Source of the DNA: HXMU1420-13 sp024742815 | Lineage (GTDB): Bacteria > Bacteroidota > Rhodothermia > Balneolales > Balneolaceae | Direction of reading: 5' to 3' | Length of the DNA stretch: 64,000 bases | Assembly: GCA_024742815.1 (NCBI GenBank) | Contig: JANSXX010000004.1 | Coordinates: forward strand, 211,361 to 275,360 | Shown: positions 1-9,739 of the stretch, piece after piece | Layout of the letters: every line of letters starts with the position of its first letter | How positions within the stretch are numbered: the first letter of the stretch is position 1 | Made by a program: the position numbers and the translations under genes | Notes under the pieces: generated by a model | Databases searched by the model: none | The model's input: the letters and a program-made list of their open reading frames with translations, nothing else | What the model was told of the DNA's origin: nothing

Positions 1-1
1 G

Positions 2-2770
2 TCGGTTGTGCACGATATCATCCAAGATTCTGACGGATATATGTGGATGGCCACCGGATTTGGGCTCAATAAATTTGATGGGTTAGAATTCAAATACTTT
101 TACGAAGAAGATGGCTTACTAAGTTCCCAAACCGAAACAGTATTCGAAGCTTCAGATGGAAAAATATGGGTAGGTACGCTCAACGGTGCCCAATATATAG
201 TTGATGATAGTGTGTATAACGACCCAAATCTGGAAAGCTTAAATGTACAAACCGTAATAAATATCTATGAAGATTCGGAAGGAGGGATGTGGTTTGCAAC
301 CGAATCGAATGGAGTTTGGCACTACATCAACAATCGAATAGAGATCTATACTACCAATAATGGGCTGGCGGGAAATCAGGTTAGGGACATCAGTGAAACC
401 GCAGACGGTGCGATTTGGTTTGCAACCCGGGATGGACTTACGCAATTGAAAAATGGTAATTTTAATTCATTTTATACTCAGGATGGTCTACCCGAAAATC
501 GAATACGAGATTTAGAACCTGATCCTAGAAATGAACAAATTTTATGGATAGCAACACGAAATGGCCTAAGTCGATTTGATGGGAACACGTTTACAAATTA
601 CTCTACGGATGATGGCTTGATAAATGCCCGAGTGCGTGATTTGGCTTGGCAAGAAAGTGGTGATTTATGGCTAGCAACCGAAGGCGGAGTTAGTAGATTT
701 AGAAACGGTTCATTTTTCAATCTGTCAAGCGAAGAAGGACTAAACGCGGAAATCGTCTACACCGCAATAGCGGATCGCGAAGGAAATATTTGGTTCGGGA
801 CTTTTGGCGGAGGCGCAAGTTTATTTCTTGGTTCCTATTTCGAGAATTATGATACTGACTCCGGGCTTTCGAATAATTTAGTTACCTCTATGGCAGAAGA
901 TGCCTCGGGAACACTTTGGATCGCCACTTATGGAGGTGGATTAATATCACATAAAAACGGAGAATTTGAATACCTGTATTCTCAGCAGGGACTACTTGAT
1001 AACCGGGTTTACACGTTATTTACAGATTCGAAAAAGCGCACTTGGATAGGAATGCGAGACGGACTTTCGTACATGGAAAATGGAAATTTGATAAATCTCG
1101 ATGAGGAGACTTTCCCATTCAGAAAAGTACGAGGCATTACCGAGTCGGAGAAAGGAGGATATTGGATCAGCACCTATGATGACGGTTTGATTAGGTGGGA
1201 TGAAAATGAGTACACACAATTTACCACCGATCAAGGTTTGCCGGATAACACGGTGCTAGCCTCGGTAGAATCGGATGATGGCTCGCTTTGGATCGCCACT
1301 TATGGTGGTGTTGCGCGCATGGAAGATGCTTCGTTCGAAGTTTATGGAGTGAATGAAGGCGTACCGAATATTGGGGTAATGGATATTTTGAAAGATGCCG
1401 ATGGAACCATCTGGATTTCTACTTTCAACGGAGTGGCTTGGTTTGATGGCGTTCAGTTTGTAGACATCACCTTCGAAGACGGATTACCGGGAAGAGTTGG
1501 ATATTTTATTGAACAAGACAGCAACGGAATTTTCTGGATTGGAACCAACAATGGAATCGCTCGCCTCGATATTGATAAGTACTACAGTTCAGACCCTACA
1601 GTTCGAGATGAAGCCATTCAAATATTACAGAGTGAGCAAGGGTTGATCGCGAACGAGGCAAATCTGGGCGCAGTGTATGAAGATTCGAACCAGCATTTAT
1701 GGTTTGGTACAGTGGATGGAGTTTCAAAATTTTATCCAGAAGAATATCGTGGTAACCAAATTCCACCACGTGCAAAAATCACCGATTTCAGAGCTTCGGG
1801 GCGTTCCTATACCAACGAAAACGCTGTGTTGGAATACGATAGAGATTTTATACAAATCGATTTTTCCGCAATTAATTTTACAGCTCCAAATTTGGTAACC
1901 TATCGGTATCGAATGTCGAATATAGACCCGGAGTGGCAATATACCACCGAAAGAACTGCACGCTATCCATCCCTTCCTTCAGGTTCGTACAAGTTCGAGG
2001 TACAAGCACAAAATTCTTCAGGTGTATGGAGTTATAACACTGCTAATGTGCAGTTTACATTAAAGCCTCCGTTTTGGTTTACATGGTGGTTTCTCACGCT
2101 TATCATTAGCGCAATTGCAGGAATTTTGTACCTATTCTATCGAAATTATCAGTACATGAAAATGGTGGATATCGAACGGATGCGAGTTCGCATTGCCAGT
2201 GATCTGCACGATGATGTCGGAGCGAGTTTGACCGAAGTAGCCCTGCAATCCGATTTTCTGCAAGCAAGTAGTATGGATTCCGAGTTCAAGCAATCGCTTA
2301 CTCAAATCGGACAACAATGTCGTAAAATTGTAACGAGCTTGGATGATATTGTTTGGTCGATTGATGCTCGAAATGATACACTCGGTGATTTAACCGATCG
2401 CATGCAAGATTACATTCTGAATGTACTGGAGCCGCTACAATTTGAAGTTTCCTACAACTTCGAGGAACTCAAAATGGAAGAGAGGATTCCAGTTCCTGTA
2501 AAAGAAAATTTATACCTGATTTTTAAAGAAGCCATTAATAATATTGCAAAATATTCGAATGGCAATAAGGTGGACGTTGGGATGCAATCGAATGGAACAT
2601 CATTTAGTTTTGTAATTCATGATAACGGTACAAGTGGAAAAGGTGCTAAAAAAACCGGCCAAGGATTACGAAACATGCAAATGAGAGCACAGCGAATGAA
2701 TGGAAGTGTAGAAATTACAGATCAGGATGGATTTCGCATCGAATTAAAAGGAAAATTAACCTTGAACTAG
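2..2770 (+). CDS. Propeller-domain sensor histidine kinase (5' end cut by window)
   Basis: Sensor kinase of a two-component system; the reading frame is open to the window edge, so the true start and signal peptide are missing and the GTG at 8 is not a credible start. About twelve Reg_prop repeats (pattern DxxGxxWxxTxxG, for example DSDGYMWMATGFG) build the periplasmic beta-propellers, followed by a Y_Y_Y domain, one membrane helix (about residues 690-712 counted from base 8), a HisKA_3 dimerisation domain with the phospho-acceptor His734 in DLHDDVGAS, and a HATPase with N-box EAINNIAKYSN and G-box TGQGLRNM. The next gene, 9 bp downstream, is its probable response regulator. The separate kinase and regulator distinguish it from one-chain HTCS proteins. 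Ligand unknown. Confidence 0.93.
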   Translation, partial: SVVHDIIQDSDGYMWMATGFGLNKFDGLEFKYFYEEDGLLSSQTETVFEASDGKIWVGTLNGAQYIVDDSVYNDPNLESLNVQTVINIYEDSEGGMWFATESNGVWHYINNRIEIYTTNNGLAGNQVRDISETADGAIWFATRDGLTQLKNGNFNSFYTQDGLPENRIRDLEPDPRNEQILWIATRNGLSRFDGNTFTNYSTDDGLINARVRDLAWQESGDLWLATEGGVSRFRNGSFFNLSSEEGLNAEIVYTAIADREGNIWFGTFGGGASLFLGSYFENYDTDSGLSNNLVTSMAEDASGTLWIATYGGGLISHKNGEFEYLYSQQGLLDNRVYTLFTDSKKRTWIGMRDGLSYMENGNLINLDEETFPFRKVRGITESEKGGYWISTYDDGLIRWDENEYTQFTTDQGLPDNTVLASVESDDGSLWIATYGGVARMEDASFEVYGVNEGVPNIGVMDILKDADGTIWISTFNGVAWFDGVQFVDITFEDGLPGRVGYFIEQDSNGIFWIGTNNGIARLDIDKYYSSDPTVRDEAIQILQSEQGLIANEANLGAVYEDSNQHLWFGTVDGVSKFYPEEYRGNQIPPRAKITDFRASGRSYTNENAVLEYDRDFIQIDFSAINFTAPNLVTYRYRMSNIDPEWQYTTERTARYPSLPSGSYKFEVQAQNSSGVWSYNTANVQFTLKPPFWFTWWFLTLIISAIAGILYLFYRNYQYMKMVDIERMRVRIASDLHDDVGASLTEVALQSDFLQASSMDSEFKQSLTQIGQQCRKIVTSLDDIVWSIDARNDTLGDLTDRMQDYILNVLEPLQFEVSYNFEELKMEERIPVPVKENLYLIFKEAINNIAKYSNGNKVDVGMQSNGTSFSFVIHDNGTSGKGAKKTGQGLRNMQMRAQRMNGSVEITDQDGFRIELKGKLTLN

Positions 2771-2779
2771 GGAACAGTT

Positions 2780-3412
2780 ATGGCAATTGTAGGAATAGTA
2801 GAAGACAACAAAAAAATTCGGGATTTAATACAACGCTATCTTGATATGCAAGAAGGAATGCATTGTCCGGTAGCAACCGATACGGTTGAGGAAATGCTCG
2901 AGTTTTTGGAAGAGCATCAACATCCTGATGTTTTATTAATGGATATTCAATTGCCGGGAATGTCCGGGATAAAGGGGATGGAAGTAATCAAATCGAAATA
3001 TCCCGATATCGACATTATCATGCTTACAGTTTATCACGATTCGCATAAAATCTTTGATTCCCTAAAAGCCGGAGCCTCGGGATACTTACTCAAACACACT
3101 TCCTTGCCTGAAATTAAAGAGTCGATAGAAAATCTGTTAAAAGGTGGAGCTCCAATGTCGCCACAGATTGCACGTAAAGTAATCACCCATTTCAATGATC
3201 AGGCACCAAAGAAAAACGAAAACTCTATGCTCACATCCAGAGAGCAAGATATTGTAAATGGCTTGGTAGACGGACTGAGTTATAAAATGATTGCCGATCG
3301 GTTTGATATCTCTATCGATACGGTACGGGCACACATCAGAAATATCTACAAAAAATTGCATGTTAACTCTAAAGCTGAGGTAATTGCAAAGTCGTTACGT
3401 GGCGAAATTTAA
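2780..3412 (+). CDS. NarL/FixJ-family response regulator
   Basis: DNA-binding response regulator of 210 residues. The receiver domain covers about residues 1-125, with acidic residues near position 9 (VEDN) and the phospho-acceptor Asp55 in LLMDIQLPG. A LuxR-type helix-turn-helix (about 150-208) begins LTSREQDIV and contains the recognition region IDTVRAHIRNIYKKL. It starts 9 bp after the kinase stop, so the two are almost certainly co-transcribed and form one phosphorelay. Target genes are not evident; the lipoprotein and barrel genes just downstream are candidates by position only. Confidence 0.96.
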   Translation: MAIVGIVEDNKKIRDLIQRYLDMQEGMHCPVATDTVEEMLEFLEEHQHPDVLLMDIQLPGMSGIKGMEVIKSKYPDIDIIMLTVYHDSHKIFDSLKAGASGYLLKHTSLPEIKESIENLLKGGAPMSPQIARKVITHFNDQAPKKNENSMLTSREQDIVNGLVDGLSYKMIADRFDISIDTVRAHIRNIYKKLHVNSKAEVIAKSLRGEI

Positions 3413-3416
3413 AGTG

Positions 3417-3445
3417 CTAACATTATCATGTGATAACAATGTTAG
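3417..3445 (+). terminator. Hairpin after the two-component operon
   Basis: CTAACA/TGTTAG outer arms and TTATCA/TGATAA inner arms form a hairpin with a 3-nt bulge, 4 bp after the regulator stop. No clear T-run follows, so it could be a weak terminator, an mRNA-stabilising structure, or a dyad operator. Confidence 0.45.
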
Positions 3446-3496
3446 TTGAATATTTTCATTTTCATATCAGATTTCTAACACCTAGTGGAGAATGTG

Positions 3497-4795
3497 ATGA
3501 GCAAACCAGGATTTTTACCAACAATAAGTCTAATAGTCAGTTCTTTTTTACTGTCGGGTTGTTATACACAGCTACAAAGTTTGGATTATTCGGAACGTGC
3601 AAGTAACAGAGGCATCCAAAGTGAATACTATTCCTGGAATAGCGACAATGAGAATCGAAAAGCTAAGAGTGGAGCTACTAATTACTCAAGCAACTCTACC
3701 GCAATCGTATCTGAATTAAAAGAAGAAGAGACTGATAAAGTAGAAATCGGTGAAATCTACTACAAAGATTACGAAACTGCGCAGTGGTATGAAGATAACT
3801 ACGCTGATCGCCTTTATTGGAACGGGTATGATGAAGGTTTTAGTGATGGATACTCTGAAGGTCGCGAAGATGGATACGACGAAGGTTATGAGGATGCTAC
3901 TCACCGATATTGGGACGCCCATTTCTACAGTTTAAGAAGTCTTACCCGGCGCGGGTATTTTCGTTCTTCATTTCATTTTTCTTGGAGAAATCATTTAGCC
4001 TTTAGCTATTACCCATACTATTATTTTGATTACTATCACCGCTTTAATTGGGCAGGATATCGTTATCCTTATGGAGGCTGGGTATTTTTTGATGATCCTT
4101 TTTACGATCCATTCTACGATCCTTTCTTTTACGGCGGATGGGGTTATCATCACCGACCTTACAGAAATTATGTAGTATTCTATAACGATTACCATAAAGA
4201 AGTAAACAGATCAAGAAGTGGACGAATTTATGATGGTCCAAGAAGTACAGGACTTTTAAGTCGAGGAAATGGTGGTAACGATGCCTCCGTAACGCGATCT
4301 CGATCTGGAGACAACTCAATCAGATCCAAGACAACCGGAAGGACACGAACTTCCGGAATAACTAATACAAACAGAACAAGAGGCTCTGAAACTACGCGGA
4401 CTCGATATACAGGCAGAACAAATTCATCAACTAGTAGAAGTAGTGGCATTGTTGGAAGAAGTCGTACAAAAGATGCCAGTTCTTCGGTGAAAACCAATCG
4501 AACTCGCAGACAAGATGTTACAAGAACTACCACCGGGCGAACCAGAAGCTCTGGAGTTACCAACAATTCACGCGGGAGTAGAAACTCGTCAGGAGTTCGT
4601 AGTGGCTCAACTAGCACCGGTAGATCATCCGGTGTACGATCAACAGGTAGATCAGGCGGAAATAACCGCTCTGTTCGAAGTTCAGGCGGCAGCAGCCGTA
4701 GCTCCGGAGTAAGAAGTTCCGGTTCAAGTAGCAGAAGTAGATCTTCAGGAACTAGCTCATCTACGACCAGAAAAAAGCGCAGCGGAAATAACTAA
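3497..4795 (+). CDS. Putative lipoprotein with Tyr/Phe/Trp-rich core and Arg/Ser/Gly/Thr-rich tail
   Basis: Unrecognised surface protein, about 432 residues. The ATG at 3497 is chosen over GTGs at 3485 and 3494 because GTGGAG at 3485-3490 then sits 6 bp upstream as ribosome-binding site. The lipobox LLSGC puts the lipidated Cys at 22. The middle holds DGY/EGY/EDG repeats (DGYSEGREDGYDEGYEDA) and an aromatic block with DPFY repeats. The last ~200 residues are almost only Arg, Ser, Thr, Gly and Asn in SSGVRS/TGRTR-like units, strongly basic and probably disordered. Possible roles are surface adhesion or binding of an anionic polymer; this is inference. A barrel protein gene follows after 24 bp and may be in the same operon. 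Confidence 0.8.
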   Translation: MSKPGFLPTISLIVSSFLLSGCYTQLQSLDYSERASNRGIQSEYYSWNSDNENRKAKSGATNYSSNSTAIVSELKEEETDKVEIGEIYYKDYETAQWYEDNYADRLYWNGYDEGFSDGYSEGREDGYDEGYEDATHRYWDAHFYSLRSLTRRGYFRSSFHFSWRNHLAFSYYPYYYFDYYHRFNWAGYRYPYGGWVFFDDPFYDPFYDPFFYGGWGYHHRPYRNYVVFYNDYHKEVNRSRSGRIYDGPRSTGLLSRGNGGNDASVTRSRSGDNSIRSKTTGRTRTSGITNTNRTRGSETTRTRYTGRTNSSTSRSSGIVGRSRTKDASSSVKTNRTRRQDVTRTTTGRTRSSGVTNNSRGSRNSSGVRSGSTSTGRSSGVRSTGRSGGNNRSVRSSGGSSRSSGVRSSGSSSRSRSSGTSSSTTRKKRSGNN

Positions 4796-4819
4796 ATCAC
4801 TATTTAATCATCAGAGAAA

Positions 4820-6355
4820 ATGAAAACACGGTTATTTAGCCTTGTATTGGGCGGATTGTTTCTATCTCAATCCGTCTTTGCCCAAGACGGTGCTAATCAA
4901 ATAACATATTCAACCTTAGCTCAGCAATTCGTTCAAAATAATCAGAATGGAGATGCCCATTCTACCATATTGCCCTCCGTTGCAATCGCAAATGGATTCG
5001 GATCGTTTATAGACAACCCCGCAAGTGTAGCTCTTATAACTGATACGTATTTCTCGATTGGATACTTATCAAATCATGCCGAAAACACGAATACATTTAA
5101 GAATGTTTCATCAACCATTGATGGGCAACTCGGAAGGTTTAGTAACATCGGTTTGATCTATTCTGCGCCAACCGAACAGGGAAGTCTCGTTTTTGGTGGT
5201 GGATATACAGTTAACAATTCAATTAATCGCAATAATTTACTTGCTGCACAGAATTCCACAAGTACGATTACAGATGTATTTAAAGAAAGCGGTAGCTCTT
5301 ATAATGATATTGCGTTCGAAACGTACGCCATCGATTATGCTGATGTACAACAAACTCAGCTAGAATCAATTTTCAGAATTGGTTTCGAACCGGGTACATT
5401 TCCCGGTATCTATCAGGATGTGGAAGTGATTCAAACCAGCAGCATCGGAGAATTATCACTTTTTGCGGCTACCGAATTTCAACAAAATCTTTTTTTGGGA
5501 GCTTCCATTGCGGTAGTCAGCGGTACTCATAATTATTCGCGTAATTTTTTTGAGCTCGACTCAGAAGATGCCTATGATGGTGATTTTCTATTTGCCGACG
5601 AAAATGGGCAAAATGGAACCGATATCCATTCAGTTCTTTTAACCGATGATATTGATTCGGATGTACTTGGTACCAGCATTAGAGTAGGGGGATTGTATAA
5701 AGTTCTACCAAATTTAAATGTTGGAGTTAGTTATGCCTTTGCTAATAAATACTTTATTACTGAAGATTATTATGCACGAATCAGAACTACTTTTGATGAC
5801 AATTCAACGAGCGAAGATGATTTCGAGGGCGATTTCACCTACGAAGTCCGCCGACCTGCTCAATTAAATCTCGGTATCGCTCTTGATGATATCTACGGTT
5901 TCACCTTTTCCGGTTCGGTTGAATTAATCGATTATTCGAGCACAGAATTGACCTTAACATCAGATGCCGACTTAAGCTTTGAAGAGATCAGTGCTCTTAG
6001 AGACGATGAAAATGTTATAAATAATCAGATTGCAATCGATTACAATAACGTTATAAACTTGAAAGGGGGAATAAAGTATATAACAAAAAACGGTTATGAA
6101 TTACGAGCCGGAGTTGCCTATTTGCCTGGTAAAAGTAACATCTATGATGCAGACCGATCCATTTTCTCCGGTGGGTTAGGAATACCACTATCTACCAATA
6201 TTTATTTAGATGTAACCTCGCAATATTCGAGATGGAATGATCGTTCAATTGTCTATGAGTATTTTGACGATGTGGCTGGTCAAGTGAGAAGCGAATCAAT
6301 CTCGGAAGATATTTCACAACTTAATGTATTAGTTGGTTTTAAGTTTCGATTCTGA
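4820..6355 (+). CDS. Outer-membrane beta-barrel protein, FadL/OmpP1-like
   Basis: 511-residue protein with a clear Sec signal peptide (cleavage after SVFAQ-type site near residue 22), alternating beta-strand pattern, many Asn/Asp-Gly turns, and a C-terminal aromatic strand ending VGFKFRF, typical of outer-membrane barrels. The opening region, with a conserved-looking NGFGSFIDNPAS segment, resembles the FadL/OmpP1/TodX transporters widespread in Bacteroidota, which pass hydrophobic compounds. Family assignment is from overall pattern, so substrate and even the exact family remain open. It lies 24 bp after the basic lipoprotein gene and ends at a strong terminator. Confidence 0.75.
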   Translation: MKTRLFSLVLGGLFLSQSVFAQDGANQITYSTLAQQFVQNNQNGDAHSTILPSVAIANGFGSFIDNPASVALITDTYFSIGYLSNHAENTNTFKNVSSTIDGQLGRFSNIGLIYSAPTEQGSLVFGGGYTVNNSINRNNLLAAQNSTSTITDVFKESGSSYNDIAFETYAIDYADVQQTQLESIFRIGFEPGTFPGIYQDVEVIQTSSIGELSLFAATEFQQNLFLGASIAVVSGTHNYSRNFFELDSEDAYDGDFLFADENGQNGTDIHSVLLTDDIDSDVLGTSIRVGGLYKVLPNLNVGVSYAFANKYFITEDYYARIRTTFDDNSTSEDDFEGDFTYEVRRPAQLNLGIALDDIYGFTFSGSVELIDYSSTELTLTSDADLSFEEISALRDDENVINNQIAIDYNNVINLKGGIKYITKNGYELRAGVAYLPGKSNIYDADRSIFSGGLGIPLSTNIYLDVTSQYSRWNDRSIVYEYFDDVAGQVRSESISEDISQLNVLVGFKFRF

Positions 6356-6390
6356 TCATCATAAAACCCAACTATCCTCCGTAGTTAGTT

Positions 6391-6426
6391 AAGAGGAGAC
6401 TATTTGAGAGTAGTCTCCTCTTTTTT
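6391..6426 (+). terminator. Strong rho-independent terminator
   Basis: Perfect 12-bp inverted repeat (AAGAGGAGACTA, 6391-6402, with TAGTCTCCTCTT, 6411-6422), 8-nt loop, and a T-run to 6426. It lies between the convergent barrel gene and OmpA-like gene and best fits termination of the plus-strand transcript. Confidence 0.92.
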
Positions 6427-6438
6427 ATGTGCATTGAA

Positions 6439-7110
6439 TTAGTCAGCGTCGATCGCACCATCTTCAGCAGCTTCTTTAAGCTCATCGTTAGCCCAAATCG
6501 CTACTTCAACACGTCGGTTTTGTTGGCGACCTTCTGTGGTTTCGTTACTTGCTACCGGATCACTTTCGCCATAGCCTGTTATGGTCATTCGTTCAGCATC
6601 TACTCCAACAAAAGCTGCATATTCTGCAACCGATTTCGCTCGTTCTTCCGATAATTCCTGATTATAGTCTTCAGGCCCACTTGAATCGGTATAGCCGGCG
6701 AACATAATGTTCGTGTCTTCGTACTTTTTTAGCACTTCTGATAATTCTGCAATTTCATCTCTCGATTCCTCACTAAGATCTGAAGAGTTCAATTCAAAGA
6801 GAATGCCGGAATCAAAAGTAACTTTGATACCTTCTCCAACTCGTTCAACAGTTGCATTGTCTAGATCTTCTTCCAGTTCTCTGGATTGTTTATCCATGTA
6901 GTTTCCGATAGCAGCACCGGAAGCTCCACCTACTGCGGCACCTACAATGGCTCCCGTCGTTGAATTTCCTGCTGCTTTACCAATTATTGCCCCGGCCAGT
7001 GCACCAGCACCTGAGCCAATTACGGTTCCTTTTGCAGTTTTACTGATACTATCGCATCCTGCAGATATAAAAGCTACGATTAAAATAAATGTGGATATTA
7101 GTCGTGTCAT
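6439..7110 (-). CDS. OmpA-family lipoprotein with glycine zipper
   Basis: 223-residue envelope protein of the YiaD type. The lipobox ISAGC places the lipidated Cys at 19. A glycine-zipper segment rich in GxxxG/AxxxG (about 28-70) precedes an OmpA-like peptidoglycan-binding domain (about 100-215) with the typical GYTDSSGPEDYNQELSEERA and GYGESDPVASNET elements and the NRRVEV end. It probably tethers the outer membrane to peptidoglycan. It is convergent with the upstream barrel gene, and appears monocistronic. Confidence 0.93.
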   Translation of the reverse strand: MTRLISTFILIVAFISAGCDSISKTAKGTVIGSGAGALAGAIIGKAAGNSTTGAIVGAAVGGASGAAIGNYMDKQSRELEEDLDNATVERVGEGIKVTFDSGILFELNSSDLSEESRDEIAELSEVLKKYEDTNIMFAGYTDSSGPEDYNQELSEERAKSVAEYAAFVGVDAERMTITGYGESDPVASNETTEGRQQNRRVEVAIWANDELKEAAEDGAIDAD

Positions 7111-7207
7111 GATTGTATTAATTTATAATTAATGGGTTATGACAAAAGCTGACTATGCATCAACTTGCCAGATCCCGAACAATTCGAGATCATGCATTCG
7201 AGAGGCT

Positions 7208-9739
7208 CTATGCTTCCTGGCGAAGAATTTCTAGCGGTGGTTTAGAATGAATGCCTCGGGTATTCATCAAACCAATAAAAAGTACAAGCCCGATCAATAT
7301 CACTACTTCGATTGCGAGAATGGTAAAATTTGGTACAAACTCGATATCAAAATAGAAGTAACCAATAAGTGCTGTACTTCCAAGCGATAACAATAGGCCG
7401 ATAAAGGCTGCAATTATGCCCAGAAACGCATATTCAATAATTTGAATGCGAACCACCTGTCGTTGTCTGGCACCCAGAGTTCGTAGAAGAACCGACTCAC
7501 GTATTCGTTGAAATCTACTGGTTGCAGCAGAACCGGCAAGTACTATCAAACCGGTTATTATGCTGAATAACCCAATAAATTGAATTACGAAAGTAACCCG
7601 ATCCAAAAACTCTCTAAGAGTTCCAACAATCTGTCCTACATCAATAGCAGACACATTGGGATATGCCAAAACGATATCGCGCTGTAATTTCAAGCTGATA
7701 TCTTTACTGGTGGTGTTAACAGTTGTAGCAAAAAACTGGGGCGCTTGTTCCAAAATTCCTGAAGGGAACACAACAAAGAAGTTAGGTTGCGGGGTTTGCC
7801 AGTTAACCAAGCGGGTGCTGGCTATGTAACTTTCAATGGGAATACCTTGAACATCCCAAACCAAAGTATCACCAATTTCAACACCTAGATCGCCCATAAG
7901 ATCAGTAGAAACCGATACCGGAACCGGCTCACCAAAGGTATTGAATTCACTTATAAACTCTCCTTCCTGTAAAGTCTCGGTTTCCACTAAACTATCGCGA
8001 TAGGTTGATCGATACTCACGGTTTAGTGCCCAGCGTTCTGCAACGCGATTGGTATCGTTAAGGATTTCTTGCACTTCTCGTCCTTGCAGCGATTGCAATC
8101 TCATGGTTACAATCGGAACATTCTGCATTACTTCTAGTCCGTTATCCAAAATTATTTGATTTACCCCTTCATTTTGATCGAATTGAATATCGAAAAAGGC
8201 AAGATTCGGAAGATCTTCTTCGCCCTCAAAATCGATGGTTCCAATTAGTAAATCTTGTGTGAGATACAGCGAACTTATTAAAGTAACTCCCAATCCAAAA
8301 GTAAGTAGTAGGGTACTTGTTTGATTATTAGGGCGATATAAATTGGCTAAGCCTTGGCGCCATTCGTAATTCAAACCAGAGGGGATGAACTTCCTAGCTG
8401 CCTTCATAATCAGCACTGCAAATCCGGCCAGTAGCAGCAGACATATGCTCAAGCCCAGTGTGAAAAAAACTGCTGCTTGTAAATCAAGAAGCATAATCCA
8501 AGCATAGCCTGTGACACCAAGAGCGACCACAATTGTGAGTATAGTTTTGGTGCTCAAGTTTAATAATCCGAGTAAATTTACCTGTACCGAACGCAAAGTG
8601 AAAAGGGGAGAAATTTTGCGAACGGCGAGTAAAGGGATTAAGGCAAATAGCACCGAAATGGCAACACCGGTAATTAAACCAATGGCAACAGAAGACCATG
8701 AAATAAACAATTCGATATCAACTGGGATGAAATCTTGGACCAAAACAGGTAAATAAAGCTGAATGATTGTTCCAAGTGCAGCGCCTAGAAGTGAGCCTAC
8801 AAAACCCATGGCAGTGGCTTGAATCAGATAAATCATTAATGCCTGATTAGAGGAAGCACCCATACACCTAAGTACTGCAACGGTTGCGATTTTTTGTCGC
8901 ACATACACAAAGATCGAACTTGCAACGCCTATTCCTCCAAGTAGAAGTGCAATAAAGCCAATCAAGTTTAGAAAATTAGATAAATAGATAATCGCTTCAC
9001 CAACTTCATCTTGTCGTTCTGCGACGTCATCAAAACCAAACGAAAGCGAATCACGCATAGCGTCTAATTCTTCAACCACCAATTCAGGATCGGTTCCCGG
9101 TTGGTATTTAACAAATGTGGTGTATTCCAGTCGGCTGCCCCTTTCCAACAAACCGGTTTCTTCAACGTTTTCATAAGGAATAATCACTCTTGGTCCTAGA
9201 AAGGTATTGGCCATACTTTGGCCGGGAATGTCGATGATTTCACCAATAATCTGGTAGGTTACCAAACCGATCTTCACAGAATCTCCAACACTTAAATCAA
9301 ACTGTTGTAGAATGCTTTGATCAATAAGGGCACCTGACTGTAAAGTGTATTGATTAGCAGCTTCCAAAGGATTGGTTTCGATGGTTCCGTAGTAAGGAAA
9401 TTCCGGTTCCAGTGCCATAATTTGTGACAGTCGGGTAATTCCATTTTTCGGGAAATAGGCCATCGAGCTGAAGGAAAGCATTCGTGCCTGATCACTACTA
9501 AGCGAATCGAGATAAGCCTGTACTTCGGTTTGCAATGGGGCAGACCGATCAACTTCTAAATCGGCACCGAGTAATTCTTTTGCTTGATTGCCAATACTCT
9601 CATTCAGATTTACCCGAAAGGAAGTGATTGCAACTTGTGCAGCAACACCTACAATGATGGCGGCCATGTATAAAAACAGCTTCCGCCTGTTTGAGCGTGA
9701 ATCTCTCCACGCCATTTTAAAAATCCAGTTCCAGCTCAT
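7208..9739 (-). CDS. ybbP: ABC transporter permease, FtsX/MacB type (YbbP-like)
   Basis: 843-residue inner-membrane permease with an N-terminal helix, a periplasmic MacB-like core, a first FtsX domain (about 255-385), additional central helices, a second periplasmic core, and a last FtsX domain (about 720-835). This duplicated layout and length match E. coli YbbP (about 800 aa). Its start overlaps the stop of the ATPase gene by one base (TAATG), so translation is coupled. Family knowledge suggests mechanotransmission or lipid/lipoprotein export rather than import; the substrate is unknown. Confidence 0.9.
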   Translation of the reverse strand: MSWNWIFKMAWRDSRSNRRKLFLYMAAIIVGVAAQVAITSFRVNLNESIGNQAKELLGADLEVDRSAPLQTEVQAYLDSLSSDQARMLSFSSMAYFPKNGITRLSQIMALEPEFPYYGTIETNPLEAANQYTLQSGALIDQSILQQFDLSVGDSVKIGLVTYQIIGEIIDIPGQSMANTFLGPRVIIPYENVEETGLLERGSRLEYTTFVKYQPGTDPELVVEELDAMRDSLSFGFDDVAERQDEVGEAIIYLSNFLNLIGFIALLLGGIGVASSIFVYVRQKIATVAVLRCMGASSNQALMIYLIQATAMGFVGSLLGAALGTIIQLYLPVLVQDFIPVDIELFISWSSVAIGLITGVAISVLFALIPLLAVRKISPLFTLRSVQVNLLGLLNLSTKTILTIVVALGVTGYAWIMLLDLQAAVFFTLGLSICLLLLAGFAVLIMKAARKFIPSGLNYEWRQGLANLYRPNNQTSTLLLTFGLGVTLISSLYLTQDLLIGTIDFEGEEDLPNLAFFDIQFDQNEGVNQIILDNGLEVMQNVPIVTMRLQSLQGREVQEILNDTNRVAERWALNREYRSTYRDSLVETETLQEGEFISEFNTFGEPVPVSVSTDLMGDLGVEIGDTLVWDVQGIPIESYIASTRLVNWQTPQPNFFVVFPSGILEQAPQFFATTVNTTSKDISLKLQRDIVLAYPNVSAIDVGQIVGTLREFLDRVTFVIQFIGLFSIITGLIVLAGSAATSRFQRIRESVLLRTLGARQRQVVRIQIIEYAFLGIIAAFIGLLLSLGSTALIGYFYFDIEFVPNFTILAIEVVILIGLVLFIGLMNTRGIHSKPPLEILRQEA

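Noticed and set aside
4228..4617. Open frame on the minus strand opposite the lipoprotein tail (129 codons)
   Set aside because: The repetitive Arg/Ser coding sequence lacks stops in the opposite frame; composition is low-complexity Val/Leu/Pro only.
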